Shown here piece after piece: positions 51,001-58,549 of a stretch of DNA of 64,000 nucleotides. Position numbers and translations under genes: made by a program. The stretch lies in assembly GCA_017477245.1 (NCBI GenBank), contig JAFUWY010000035.1, positions 1-64,000 of the forward strand. The letters run 5' to 3'. How positions within the stretch are numbered: position 1 is the stretch's first letter; each line of letters opens with the position of its first letter. Under the pieces are notes generated by a model. That model was not told where the DNA came from. It worked only from the letters and a program-made list of their open reading frames with translations, and ran no database searches. The DNA is from Bacteroidales bacterium (GTDB taxonomy: Bacteria; Bacteroidota; Bacteroidia; Bacteroidales; UBA932).

Positions 51001-51699
51001 GGCCTGCTGGCGGTCAGCCTCGGCCTTCATCTGCTGCAGGTAGGGCGTGATGTCATAGCCGTAACGCTCGCGGAAGATCTCGGCGAACTTCGGGGTCCAG
51101 TCGGCTCCGTACACTTCGTAGGAGTCGTTGAACCAGGTGTGCGGCCATTTGGCGCCGCTCTGTGCGAAAGCCTTGTCAAAGCGGTCCAGATAGACCTTGA
51201 GGGCCTCGGGATTGTAATGGTCCATCACGAATCCCTCGCCGCCCGGGGCGGCACGCTTGACCATCTGGCGGGTCTGGACGGAATTGACGCCCTCCGGGGT
51301 GACCTCCATCTTCTGGGCTGCCAGTCCGGGGGTGATCTGCGGACCGCCAAAAGGCCAGCCCGTTCCGTTGTTGAGGTCGCACTCGAGACCGAGGCGGGCG
51401 GACTCTGAGACGAGCCACTTGTACATCTCCATCCATTTCGGGGAGAGGTAGTCGATGTCGTTGGCTTCGTTGCCCTGCACGCCGTAGATCGGCGTGACTT
51501 CGTAGCCGCCGATGCCGGCCTTGGCAAACTCTTCAAGATTGTAGGTCAGGCCTTCCTTGTCGACGGCGCTGCCGAGCCACCACCAGCGGACGAACGGCTT
51601 GTTCTCGTTGGTGGGGGTGTACCAGCCCGTGCCCTGGCCGAATGCGGCCGGGATGGCGAGCAGCCCGAGGGCTGCACTGAGCAGGAGTTTGGATTTCAT
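48025..51699 (-). CDS. GH106 alpha-L-rhamnosidase fused to GH105 unsaturated rhamnogalacturonyl hydrolase
   Basis: A 1224-residue secreted protein (signal MKSKLLLSAALGLLAIPAAFG). Residues about 25-865 are a GH106 alpha-L-rhamnosidase (VRWWWLGSAVDKEGLTYNLEEF, CDLNNGTGWPFGGP, TWFNDSYEVYGADWT). Residues about 870-1224 are a GH105 (alpha/alpha)6 barrel (GNIWTRGVYYEGLMAL, DWTWIDAIQMGMPV, CYWARGNGWVIAAFVRVL). GH105 removes the unsaturated galacturonic acid left by lyases and GH106 removes the rhamnose then exposed, so the two act in turn on rhamnogalacturonan-I oligosaccharides. Residues about 226-266 are a Gln/Gly/Pro-rich insert. Last gene of the GH2-PL11-GH106 run, 11 bases after the PL11 gene. 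Confidence 0.9.
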   Translation of the reverse strand: MKSKLLLSAALGLLAIPAAFGQGTGWYTPTNENKPFVRWWWLGSAVDKEGLTYNLEEFAKAGIGGYEVTPIYGVQGNEANDIDYLSPKWMEMYKWLVSESARLGLECDLNNGTGWPFGGPQITPGLAAQKMEVTPEGVNSVQTRQMVKRAAPGGEGFVMDHYNPEALKVYLDRFDKAFAQSGAKWPHTWFNDSYEVYGADWTPKFAEIFRERYGYDITPYLQQMKAEADRQQAERQRQMEAMRAQGGGRGGQRPPMAQQPQQPESLNAAKITDYDRAIADYRECLGSLLVENFIDPWIAWCHSHGSLVRNQSHGSPANLLDVYAAVDIPECETFGRSEFDIPGLRQDPIRRPNDGDPAVLKLASSAAHVAGKKYTSSETLTWMTEHFRTSLSQCKPEIDQMFASGVNHVYFHGAPYSPKGAEFPGWLFYASINMSPTGGMWKDAPALFKYIERCQAFLTAGTPDSDFYLYFPVYDLWSSRTETAYMMFDIHSMGRTMPDVKAAMNGIVAAGFDADYISDKQLLEHEIDKPVIVPATQLMPVETVKRLAELRKQGVPVYFIGNLPKDVPGLHDLAARRKEFKQAVKGLGKATTIEKVFAAYKPETFKSELGGQMIRRRNECGGWNYFAAMLQDKPVNGWVKLATPAAAAMLYDAVSGTSGLAQVRTAADGCAEIRLQLEPGQSILIKTFPEPVQAEDWHYAAACGEPVAIDRAWNISFPESDPAIPGNFFTDKPQDWTKLRVDAAKVNFGTALYSSAIDLLHPEEADEWILDLGDVRESARVVINGEEVGTVWCVPFRIPVGKYLKPGINLLEVYVTNLQSNRIADFDRRGVNWRIFKDANVNTLGARTFEKWETDPSGLCSEVNLIPVHYDVPSSEAVIAQARRVNDYFMNKYPDPLRVVPFPSRRKVYEGNIWTRGVYYEGLMALHAVDPQQRYLDYTMDWGDKFDWNMRNGQTLTRNADNYCCAQAYIDMYRIYGEEKMIANVTKCMENILATPEAVSDWTWIDAIQMGMPVLVKYGVTMNKPEYFEKAWQMYNWARERFLNKEEGLWWRDKDFCPPYKTPNGKNCYWARGNGWVIAAFVRVLSELPANDPHRAVYEKDFLDFCKALLKYQRADGTWNPSVADPDDFGGPEATGTSLFLYGLAWGINTGRLDAETYGPVVARGWNGLNRVCIHPNGFIGYSQGSGKEPKEAQPVTYDRIPDFEDFGTGCYLLAASEVSKLSK

Positions 51700-51710
51700 A
51701 TCTTCTTGTC

Positions 51711-54700
51711 TTATTTCAAATATTTGGCAAGGGGATGTCCGGCTTTCCGGAGTCCTTCGGCGAAGGACTTGGCGTTGCGCTCGGCACCGAGCCGGGAAGT
51801 GTGGGTGTGGTCGTTCTTGTAGTAGGCCTTGGTGGCGTCCGCACCGATGCTGTCGAAGTAGTCGGCGGAGATGTTGTGCATGTCGATGAGCTCCACGCCG
51901 GTTTGCCTGGCGACGTCGCGCAGCCAGATACCGTAGAAGTCATCGCGACGCTCGATCTTGCCGTCGGACCAGATGTTGCGCGGGGTTACGCTCACGAGGA
52001 TGGGGGTGCCGCCCTTCTCGCGCACGTCGTCGATGAACTTGCGCAGGTACCAGCCGTAGGTATGGATGACCATGTACTTGCGGACGTTGGGCATGAAGAT
52101 GTTCTCGGTCTCTTCGCCGTTGCCGGGGATCTCGGAGCGGTACGGGGAGGTGCCCAGGGGTCCGAAGTCGTTGTGGCCGAACTGGATGACCACGTAGTCA
52201 CCCGGCTGGATGCTGTTGTAGGCGCGGTCCCACAGGCCCTCGTCGAGGAATGTGCGGGCGCTGCGTCCGGCGCGTCCGGCGTTCACGAGCGTGATGCGGG
52301 ACGGGTCGAAGACCGTCTCCAGCACGCTGCCCCAGCCCCACATCCCGTCGGGGGCGGAGTCGGAGTTCTTGATGGTGCTGTCGCCGGTCACGATGAGGGC
52401 CGGCTTGCCGGCCTGGCGGTCGATGTCGAGGTGGGGGAGTTCCAGCGGCTTGAGGTAGTCCTTCAGGTCGCTGCCGGGCAGCTCGGCGATGCCGCGGGCC
52501 ACGCAGTAGGCGTTGTGGGCGGCGCCGAAGGCGCTGGAGTGGATGTTGTCGTTGTAGAACATGTAGTTGACCTTCTCCTTGCTCCAGCTCTCGAAATCAC
52601 GGGCGGAGATCTCCTCCAACTCGATGATGGGGACGTTTTTCTCGGCGGCCACCTCGCGGATCCAGATGTTGTAGGAGTCGTTCTTGCGGCGGACCTTACC
52701 GTTGTCCCACTGGTTGCGGGGCGTCAGGGTGGAAAGCAGCGGCGTGGCACCCTTGGCGCGGGTCTCGTCGATGTAGCGGCGCAGGTACTCGCCGTAGCTC
52801 AGCACGGTCTCGGTCCGGCCGTCGCGCAGGGTCACCTGCACGGTCTCCTTGCCGGTGCCGGGGATCGAGGATCGTCCGCCGGCCGTATCGTAAGGGCCGC
52901 TGTCGTTGTGGCCGATCTGGATGATCACGTAGTCGCCTTTTCCGACGCCCTTGATCACGTCCGGCCACCAGTCGCGGTAGAAGGTGCGGCAGGAGAGCCC
53001 GCCGAGGGCGTGGTTCTCCACGGTGATCCGGTCGGCGTCAAACCAGTCCTGGGCGTAGTAGCCCCAGCCCCACTGGCCGTTGTCACCGTTGCCGCGGGTG
53101 CCGGTGCGGGTCGTCGAGTCCCCGACGAGGAAGAGGACCGGGTTATTTCCCTTGCGGGAGCTGCCCGCTACGGGCCGCGCGGTCTTGGCGAGGTCGAGGG
53201 AGTCGGGGGTGTTGTCGCGGTAGCTGTTGTCCCGGGCAATCGCCTGGGGACGCTGGCCCTGGTTCTGTCCCTGCGCCTGTCCCTGCGGGCGCTGTCCGCC
53301 CTGCTGCTGCATCTGCTGCATGCGCTGCATGAACTGCTGACGCTGCTCGGGAGTCATCTGCTGCATGAACTGCTGCATCTGCTCGGGTGAAAACTGGCCC
53401 TGCGGGGGCATCTGTCCCTGCGGGGGCATCTGTCCCTGCGGGGGACGTTGTCCTTGCGGCTGACCCTGCGGAGGACGCTGACCCTGCTGACCCTGCTGCA
53501 TCTGCTGCGGCTGTCCCTGCTGGCCAGGGCGCGGGCGCTCGGGCGTGCCGTTGGGGTTGCCTGCGGCGCCCTGCGGTACGGTCTGCATCCGCTGGCGGCC
53601 GATAATCACGGAGTCGAGCAGGACATCCTCCAGGAGATTCTTGGGCTCGGTGACCTTGATGCCCTTGACGGTGGTGCCGCGGAACTTTCCGTTGAGTTCC
53701 TCACCGAAATAGAATCCGGTCTCGGGCGGCTGGTTGTAACATACATTCTCCGTAGCGATGCTGGTCCGGTAGACAGGGTCCTCCAGGAAGGTGTGGAAGC
53801 GGTAGCCGGTCGGTTCGGTGGAGACGTACAGGCGGAGCTCCTTGTTGTCCGCGGAGCGGAGCAGCACTTCCTCGCGCCAGTCGCCGAAGAGGTCGCCGGA
53901 GATGGCGGGGTTGGACTTGGAGCCGTTGTTGGACTGGGTGCCCTCGAACTCCTTCAGGACCTCGACCTTCTTGGTCTGCGGGTTGTACTTCTGGACATGG
54001 GTGCGGTCCATCAGCTCGCGCGTGAGGTCACCGTCCCACCAGATGGCGAAATTGACGGAGTTCGGCTGGTCGCCGATCACGTCTCCCTTGTAGTTGCGCA
54101 TGCCGCCGGAGGCGCTGCTCCACATCTCCCAGCCAGGATTCGTGGGGTCGATGTCGGCGGCCATCGAGCGGCCGACGTCGGTGTTGGACGGGATCCGGTA
54201 GATGATCTTGCCTGTGGCGGCGTCCACGAGTGCGGAGCCCACGCCCCGGGTCTCATGGCCGATCCAGACCTGCAGCTTCTTGCTGCCGGGGATCATGGCG
54301 CCGAGGTGCATGGAGTCGCCATGTCCCAGGCGGTTGCTGTACAGGCCGGTGCCGTCGTTGTCGATGCAGCAGGAGCCGTAGATGATCTCGTCACAGCCGT
54401 CGCCGTCCACGTCGGCGGCGCGCAGGTTGTGGTTGCCCTGGCCGTCCCAGGCGCGCAGGGCGTCATCGCTGTGAGAGTCGAAGAACCACTTCATCTTGAG
54501 GTCCTTGCCGTCCCAGTCCCAGGCGGCGAGGGTGGCGCGGGTGTAGTAGCCGCGGCACATCACCGCACTCGGGTGGACACCGTCCAGGTAGGCGACGGTG
54601 GCCAGGTGGCGGTCGGAGCGGTTGGCGTTGGTGTCGCCCCAGGAACCGTTCTCGCCGCGCCCGGGGACATAGTCCACCGTGGCCATCGCGGCGCCGGTGC

Positions 54701-55505
54701 GGCCGTTGAAGACCGTCAGGTATTCATTGCCTTTCATGATGCGGCCGAGGGTCCGGCTGCCGTGCTCGCGGTAGTCCGCGTCCGGGTTGCCGATTACCTT
54801 GCCGGTGCCGTCTACGGTGGCGTCGGAGGTCTTGCAGACCAGTTCCGCGCAGCCGTCACCGTCCAGGTCGTAGACGATGAACTGCGTGTAGTGGGCGCCG
54901 GCGCGGATGTTGCGGCCGAGGTTGATGCGCCACAGGCGCTCGCCCGAGAGCTTGAGACAGTCGATATAGACCTCGCCGGTGTAGCCGGTATGGGCGTTGT
55001 CGTGAGCGTTGGATGGATCCCATTTCAGGAAGATCTCGTACTCGCCGTCACCATCCACGTCGCCCACCGAGCAGTCGTTGGGGGAATAAGTGGCGCGCTC
55101 GCCGTTGGGCATCGTCCGGTCTGCCGGGATGTCGACCGGGATGGGGATATAGCCGAGCGGGGCGCCGGCGGGCAGGGTGAAACGCCCGGACTTGCCGCCG
55201 CTGACCGGCTGGACCTCATAGGTGGCCGCTGCGGAAGAAGCGTTGTCGTCCACGAAAAAGGTCACGTCCGCGATGGGCTTTGCGTTGAGCTTCACGCCGT
55301 CGCGCAGGACGTTGAATTTGATGTTCGCGGGATCCTGGGTCAGGTAGCGCCAGGTTACGAATACCTCGGAAGGGCTCTTGCGCACGGCGATCACGCCGCG
55401 GCCGAGGTCTTCCATCTTCAGCTTGCTGAAGTCGTACGCCGTCTGTGCTGACGCGCCGAGGGCGCACAGGCAGAGGAGCAGGAGTGTGGTTAATCTGTGT
55501 TTCAT
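51711..55505 (-). CDS. PL11 rhamnogalacturonan lyase with two CE12 acetylesterase domains
   Basis: A 1264-residue secreted protein (signal MKHRLTTLLLLCLCALGASA). Residues about 22-635 are a PL11 rhamnogalacturonan lyase beta-propeller (SPNDCSVGDVDGDGEYEIFL, KWDPSNAHDNAHTGYTG, SGDLFGDWREEVLLRS). Residues about 640-785 are a linker of Gln, Pro, Gly and Met with repeated PPQGQ and QQFMQ units. Two SGNH domains of CE12 type follow, at about 785-1030 (LVGDSTTRTGTR, IGHNDSGPYD) and 1030-1264 (VTGDSTIKNSDS, FGHNDFGP, KNDHTHTSRLGAE). It would cut the backbone and remove its acetyl groups in one molecule. It starts 14 bases after the GH2 gene. Confidence 0.92.
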   Translation of the reverse strand: MKHRLTTLLLLCLCALGASAQTAYDFSKLKMEDLGRGVIAVRKSPSEVFVTWRYLTQDPANIKFNVLRDGVKLNAKPIADVTFFVDDNASSAAATYEVQPVSGGKSGRFTLPAGAPLGYIPIPVDIPADRTMPNGERATYSPNDCSVGDVDGDGEYEIFLKWDPSNAHDNAHTGYTGEVYIDCLKLSGERLWRINLGRNIRAGAHYTQFIVYDLDGDGCAELVCKTSDATVDGTGKVIGNPDADYREHGSRTLGRIMKGNEYLTVFNGRTGAAMATVDYVPGRGENGSWGDTNANRSDRHLATVAYLDGVHPSAVMCRGYYTRATLAAWDWDGKDLKMKWFFDSHSDDALRAWDGQGNHNLRAADVDGDGCDEIIYGSCCIDNDGTGLYSNRLGHGDSMHLGAMIPGSKKLQVWIGHETRGVGSALVDAATGKIIYRIPSNTDVGRSMAADIDPTNPGWEMWSSASGGMRNYKGDVIGDQPNSVNFAIWWDGDLTRELMDRTHVQKYNPQTKKVEVLKEFEGTQSNNGSKSNPAISGDLFGDWREEVLLRSADNKELRLYVSTEPTGYRFHTFLEDPVYRTSIATENVCYNQPPETGFYFGEELNGKFRGTTVKGIKVTEPKNLLEDVLLDSVIIGRQRMQTVPQGAAGNPNGTPERPRPGQQGQPQQMQQGQQGQRPPQGQPQGQRPPQGQMPPQGQMPPQGQFSPEQMQQFMQQMTPEQRQQFMQRMQQMQQQGGQRPQGQAQGQNQGQRPQAIARDNSYRDNTPDSLDLAKTARPVAGSSRKGNNPVLFLVGDSTTRTGTRGNGDNGQWGWGYYAQDWFDADRITVENHALGGLSCRTFYRDWWPDVIKGVGKGDYVIIQIGHNDSGPYDTAGGRSSIPGTGKETVQVTLRDGRTETVLSYGEYLRRYIDETRAKGATPLLSTLTPRNQWDNGKVRRKNDSYNIWIREVAAEKNVPIIELEEISARDFESWSKEKVNYMFYNDNIHSSAFGAAHNAYCVARGIAELPGSDLKDYLKPLELPHLDIDRQAGKPALIVTGDSTIKNSDSAPDGMWGWGSVLETVFDPSRITLVNAGRAGRSARTFLDEGLWDRAYNSIQPGDYVVIQFGHNDFGPLGTSPYRSEIPGNGEETENIFMPNVRKYMVIHTYGWYLRKFIDDVREKGGTPILVSVTPRNIWSDGKIERRDDFYGIWLRDVARQTGVELIDMHNISADYFDSIGADATKAYYKNDHTHTSRLGAERNAKSFAEGLRKAGHPLAKYLK
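53262..53590 (-). repeat. Tandem-repeat region coding the PL11 linker
   Basis: Short direct repeats of the type GGGGGCATCTGTCCCTGC and CTGCTGCAT are packed here and code for Pro-Gln-Gly and Met-Gln units. It is coding DNA within the PL11-CE12 gene, not a CRISPR array, and could change length by slippage. Confidence 0.75.
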
Positions 55506-55519
55506 GTTGTATGTAACGG

Positions 55520-58360
55520 TTATTGGAAGTCGAACCAGACTTTCATCCGGAGACCCTCGTCGCCGGACTTGATACGGATGTTGCCGGGCTGGCTGTGCGG
55601 ACCCTGCTGGGGGATGGGCTTGAAACTCTTGATGGCCTGGATATCCAGCAGCAGGGAGATGTCGCCCTCGGGCAGGGTGGGGAAGAAGCGGGAAGGGGGC
55701 ATCTGGGCCTCGTCCGGGTTGTAGACCTTCACGAAGAGGCCGTCGGTCTCGCTGTAGAGGGTGATCGGAGCCTTGCCCTCGAGGCGGGCCCAGTAGACGT
55801 TGCCGTGGTAGCCCTTGAATTCAGGATATTCCAGGCGGCCGCGCACGGCCCGGCCGGTCACGGTCTCGTTGTAGGCCTTGTGCCAGAGGTCGATGTTGTG
55901 GCCGCGCTGGCGGTTCTTCCACACGCGGTACGGGCCGCGGCCGAGCCACTGCATCCCGCTGACGTTCTCCTTGGGGTAGTCGAAGGTGAAGCCGAGGTCC
56001 AGGACCTCGGTGTCCATGAAGCCGTCGTCGAAACCGCCCCGGGCTCCGCCGTTGTCCCGGTTGAGCAGGAGGGCGTCCATGCCGAGCTTGCCGTCCGGCT
56101 TGAGGCGCCAGACGATGGAGTCCACGGCGCCGAGATACCGGGCCGTGAAGACGGCGTCGTCGCCGTCGCGGCGGACCTTGCCCTCCGTGAAGCGGTACTT
56201 GATGCCCACGGGCCGCATCTTGCCGAACGGGACGGCCTTGCCGGCCACGCGGATCTCTCCGAGCTCGCCGGTGTTGGCGTTGAAGTCCACGGAGACCTGT
56301 CCTGCGCTCAGGGTGACGGTCGAGTCGCGCTGAGCTGTGCGGGCGGCGGAGCCGCCGCGGAACGGGCTGTGCGCGGCGAGGTAATCACCGGCATAGTGGA
56401 TCGGCCAGGTCCAGGTGCAGATGCTCTTGCCGTCCTCGCCGAAGGCTTCCAGCTCCAGCAGGTCGCCGTCGAAGAAGCCGGCCGGCAGGTCCATGTGCAG
56501 GATGCCGGTGGTGTTGGGCGCCAGCGCAGGCATCTTGATGGAGCCGCTGGCGACGACCGCGCTCTGCGCCCCCTCCGCCGGGGTACCGAGCCGCTTGACG
56601 CGGTACTGCATGGTGGTGCGGTCGAGGTTGGTGAAGAGGTACTTGTTGGTGACGTAGAAGTCGCCGCGCCAGGACGGGGTGATCAGGAGCTTGCGCAGCT
56701 GGACCGGCGCCCAGATGTCGCGGATGGCCCAGAAACTGCCTTCCTTCTCGCGGTAGGGGCCCAGGACGCCGTCGTTGCCCTGGTCGAAGTTGGTGTCGAG
56801 GGTGCCTTCCCGGTCGGTGCGGACGATGGCCTCGTCCACGAAGGCCCAGATGAAGCCGCCGGCGAAGAGCGGGTGCTCGGACCAGCTGGCCCAGAAGTCC
56901 TCGAGGCCGGCGCCGCCGCCCTGGTCGGAATTGGTGTGCATGAACTCCGTGGGCATGAAGACCTTATAGCCGTTGGTGAAGCGGGCCACGCCGGTCAGGT
57001 AGGTCGGATAGTGGTGCGTGTCGAGGTCGTCGAAGTCGGCCCAGGGATGGATCACATGGCGCTTCTGCGGATCGAACTTCGTGAAAAGGGGATCGAGGTG
57101 GGTGTTCCAGCCGCCTTCGTTGCCGTTGTCCCAGATGATCACGGACGGGTGGTTGACGTCGCGCCGGACCATCTCTTCGACGAGCTGCGGGCCCACGACG
57201 TCGTCGTAGCGGCCGTGCCAGCCGGCCAGCTCGTCCAGGTAGAAGATGCCGAGCGAGTCGCAGGCATCCAGGAAGTGGTCGTCCGGGGGATAGTGGGAAC
57301 GCACGGCGTTCATGTTCATCTGCTTGACCAGCGCCGCGTCGGAGCGGCTGATGGCCGGGGAGGAGCAGCGGCCGCTCTCCGGATGGAAGACGTGGCGGTT
57401 GATGCCCTTCAGGACGACCTTGACATCATTGACGTACAAGCCGTCCCGGGGCCGGAGCTCCACGGTGCGGAAGCCCACGCGGGTGTCGACCTCGTGCAGG
57501 ACCTTGCCGGCGGGGGAGAGCAGCTCGGCCTTCAGGACGTAGAGGTTGGGGTGCTCGCACTCCCAGGGGCTGACGCCTGCCCATTGCATCTCGTGGCGGA
57601 CTTTGCCGTCCTGTTGGCCGCTGCCGTCATTCGCCGGCACCGACCGGCGAATCTCCTGCCTGGCCATCGCCGGGGCGGTCAGGGACGTCAGCGAGTAGCG
57701 CACGGAAGCGCCTGCAGGCGCGTTCTCAAGCTCCAGGTCGACGGCCATCGAACCGTCCGCGCGGGCGTCGATGGCGTGGTGCGCGATGTGCTCGGGCGCC
57801 GTGGCCGTGAGGTAGACCGGGCGGAAGATGCCGCCGAAGTTCCACCAGTCGGCGCGGCGTTCGGCGCTGTTGACCGAGTTGTTGGCCGACTCCTTGTGGA
57901 CGGTCACCTCGAGCTTGTTGGTGGCGCCGTACTTCAGGAGCCGTGTGATATCATACGAGAAACGGTAGAAGCTGCCCTGGTGCACGGGACCGGCGGACTG
58001 GCCGTTGATGCGCACGTCCGTGTCGGTCATCACGCCCTCGAAGACGATGCGCACGTTGCGGCCCCGCCAGGCGGCCGGGACCTTGAAGCTGTAGCGGTAC
58101 TCGCCGTATTCGTTGACGGGTCTGACGCCGAAACCGGCCGAAAAGCCGTAGGTGTACTGGCCGAAGCCCTGCAGCTCCCACTGCGAAGGGACTTCGATCG
58201 TGGTCCATTTGCCGCTGTTCTGTCCGTCCGAGCAGCGGAACTGCCAGGTCCTGGTGTCGTCGGAGCCGGTGCCGGAGAGATACAGCTTCTGGGCCTGCTG
58301 GGCGGAGGCCATCAGGCAGCAGGACAGCAGCACGAGAAAACAAGCGATACGTTTGTGCAT
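55520..58360 (-). CDS. GH2 glycoside hydrolase (beta-galactosidase or beta-uronidase type)
   Basis: A 946-residue secreted GH2 enzyme (signal MHKRIACFLVLLSCCLMASA). A jelly-roll sugar-binding domain (NEYGEYRYSFKVP, ADWWNFGGIFRPVYL) is followed by Ig-like domains and the catalytic barrel with acid/base Glu in DNGNEGG (about 414) and nucleophile Glu in MPTEFMH (about 472), then a C-terminal beta-galactosidase small-chain domain (MQWLGRGPYRVWKNR). It would release beta-linked galactose or a uronic acid from rhamnogalacturonan side chains. First gene after the terminator at 58475, with PL11 and GH106 genes downstream. A REP-like palindrome (57626-57655) lies inside the coding region. Confidence 0.9.
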   Translation of the reverse strand: MHKRIACFLVLLSCCLMASAQQAQKLYLSGTGSDDTRTWQFRCSDGQNSGKWTTIEVPSQWELQGFGQYTYGFSAGFGVRPVNEYGEYRYSFKVPAAWRGRNVRIVFEGVMTDTDVRINGQSAGPVHQGSFYRFSYDITRLLKYGATNKLEVTVHKESANNSVNSAERRADWWNFGGIFRPVYLTATAPEHIAHHAIDARADGSMAVDLELENAPAGASVRYSLTSLTAPAMARQEIRRSVPANDGSGQQDGKVRHEMQWAGVSPWECEHPNLYVLKAELLSPAGKVLHEVDTRVGFRTVELRPRDGLYVNDVKVVLKGINRHVFHPESGRCSSPAISRSDAALVKQMNMNAVRSHYPPDDHFLDACDSLGIFYLDELAGWHGRYDDVVGPQLVEEMVRRDVNHPSVIIWDNGNEGGWNTHLDPLFTKFDPQKRHVIHPWADFDDLDTHHYPTYLTGVARFTNGYKVFMPTEFMHTNSDQGGGAGLEDFWASWSEHPLFAGGFIWAFVDEAIVRTDREGTLDTNFDQGNDGVLGPYREKEGSFWAIRDIWAPVQLRKLLITPSWRGDFYVTNKYLFTNLDRTTMQYRVKRLGTPAEGAQSAVVASGSIKMPALAPNTTGILHMDLPAGFFDGDLLELEAFGEDGKSICTWTWPIHYAGDYLAAHSPFRGGSAARTAQRDSTVTLSAGQVSVDFNANTGELGEIRVAGKAVPFGKMRPVGIKYRFTEGKVRRDGDDAVFTARYLGAVDSIVWRLKPDGKLGMDALLLNRDNGGARGGFDDGFMDTEVLDLGFTFDYPKENVSGMQWLGRGPYRVWKNRQRGHNIDLWHKAYNETVTGRAVRGRLEYPEFKGYHGNVYWARLEGKAPITLYSETDGLFVKVYNPDEAQMPPSRFFPTLPEGDISLLLDIQAIKSFKPIPQQGPHSQPGNIRIKSGDEGLRMKVWFDFQ
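57626..57655. repeat. REP-like palindrome inside the GH2 gene
   Basis: GTCATTCGCCGG, then CACCGA, then CCGGCGAATCTC: the same arms as the intergenic copy at 25472-25500. Here it is in frame and codes for part of the stretch IRRSVPANDG in GH2. Confidence 0.7.
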
Positions 58361-58474
58361 ATAATTGGTTGTTAGTCCGGGAGGGCATACGCCTTCCAAC
58401 TTGTAAATATACAAAAGATTTGCGGACATTCCATGCTTTCCGGGCCGCTTGTTCCCGGATATGCCGGACCCTAT

Positions 58475-58514
58475 ATAAAACAACTCCGGGGGAAATGCCC
58501 CGGAGTTGTTTTAT
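58475..58514 (-). terminator. Strong terminator splitting the pectin locus
   Basis: ATAAAACAACTCCGGGG (58475-58491) pairs perfectly over 17 bases with CCCCGGAGTTGTTTTAT (58498-58514). It separates the GH28-PL22-GH28 genes from the GH2-PL11-GH106 genes, although all are on the same strand. Confidence 0.92.
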
Positions 58515-58549
58515 AAGAGATTAATAATCAGCCGGAACCGGAAACGGCG

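Noticed and set aside
48175..51408. Long plus-strand open frame opposite GH106-GH105
   Set aside because: Antisense shadow; the glycosidase motifs are on the other strand.
53262..53590. Tandem short repeats that could be taken for a CRISPR array
   Set aside because: The units differ in length, there are no unique spacers, and all are in frame as the Q/P/G-rich linker of the PL11 protein.
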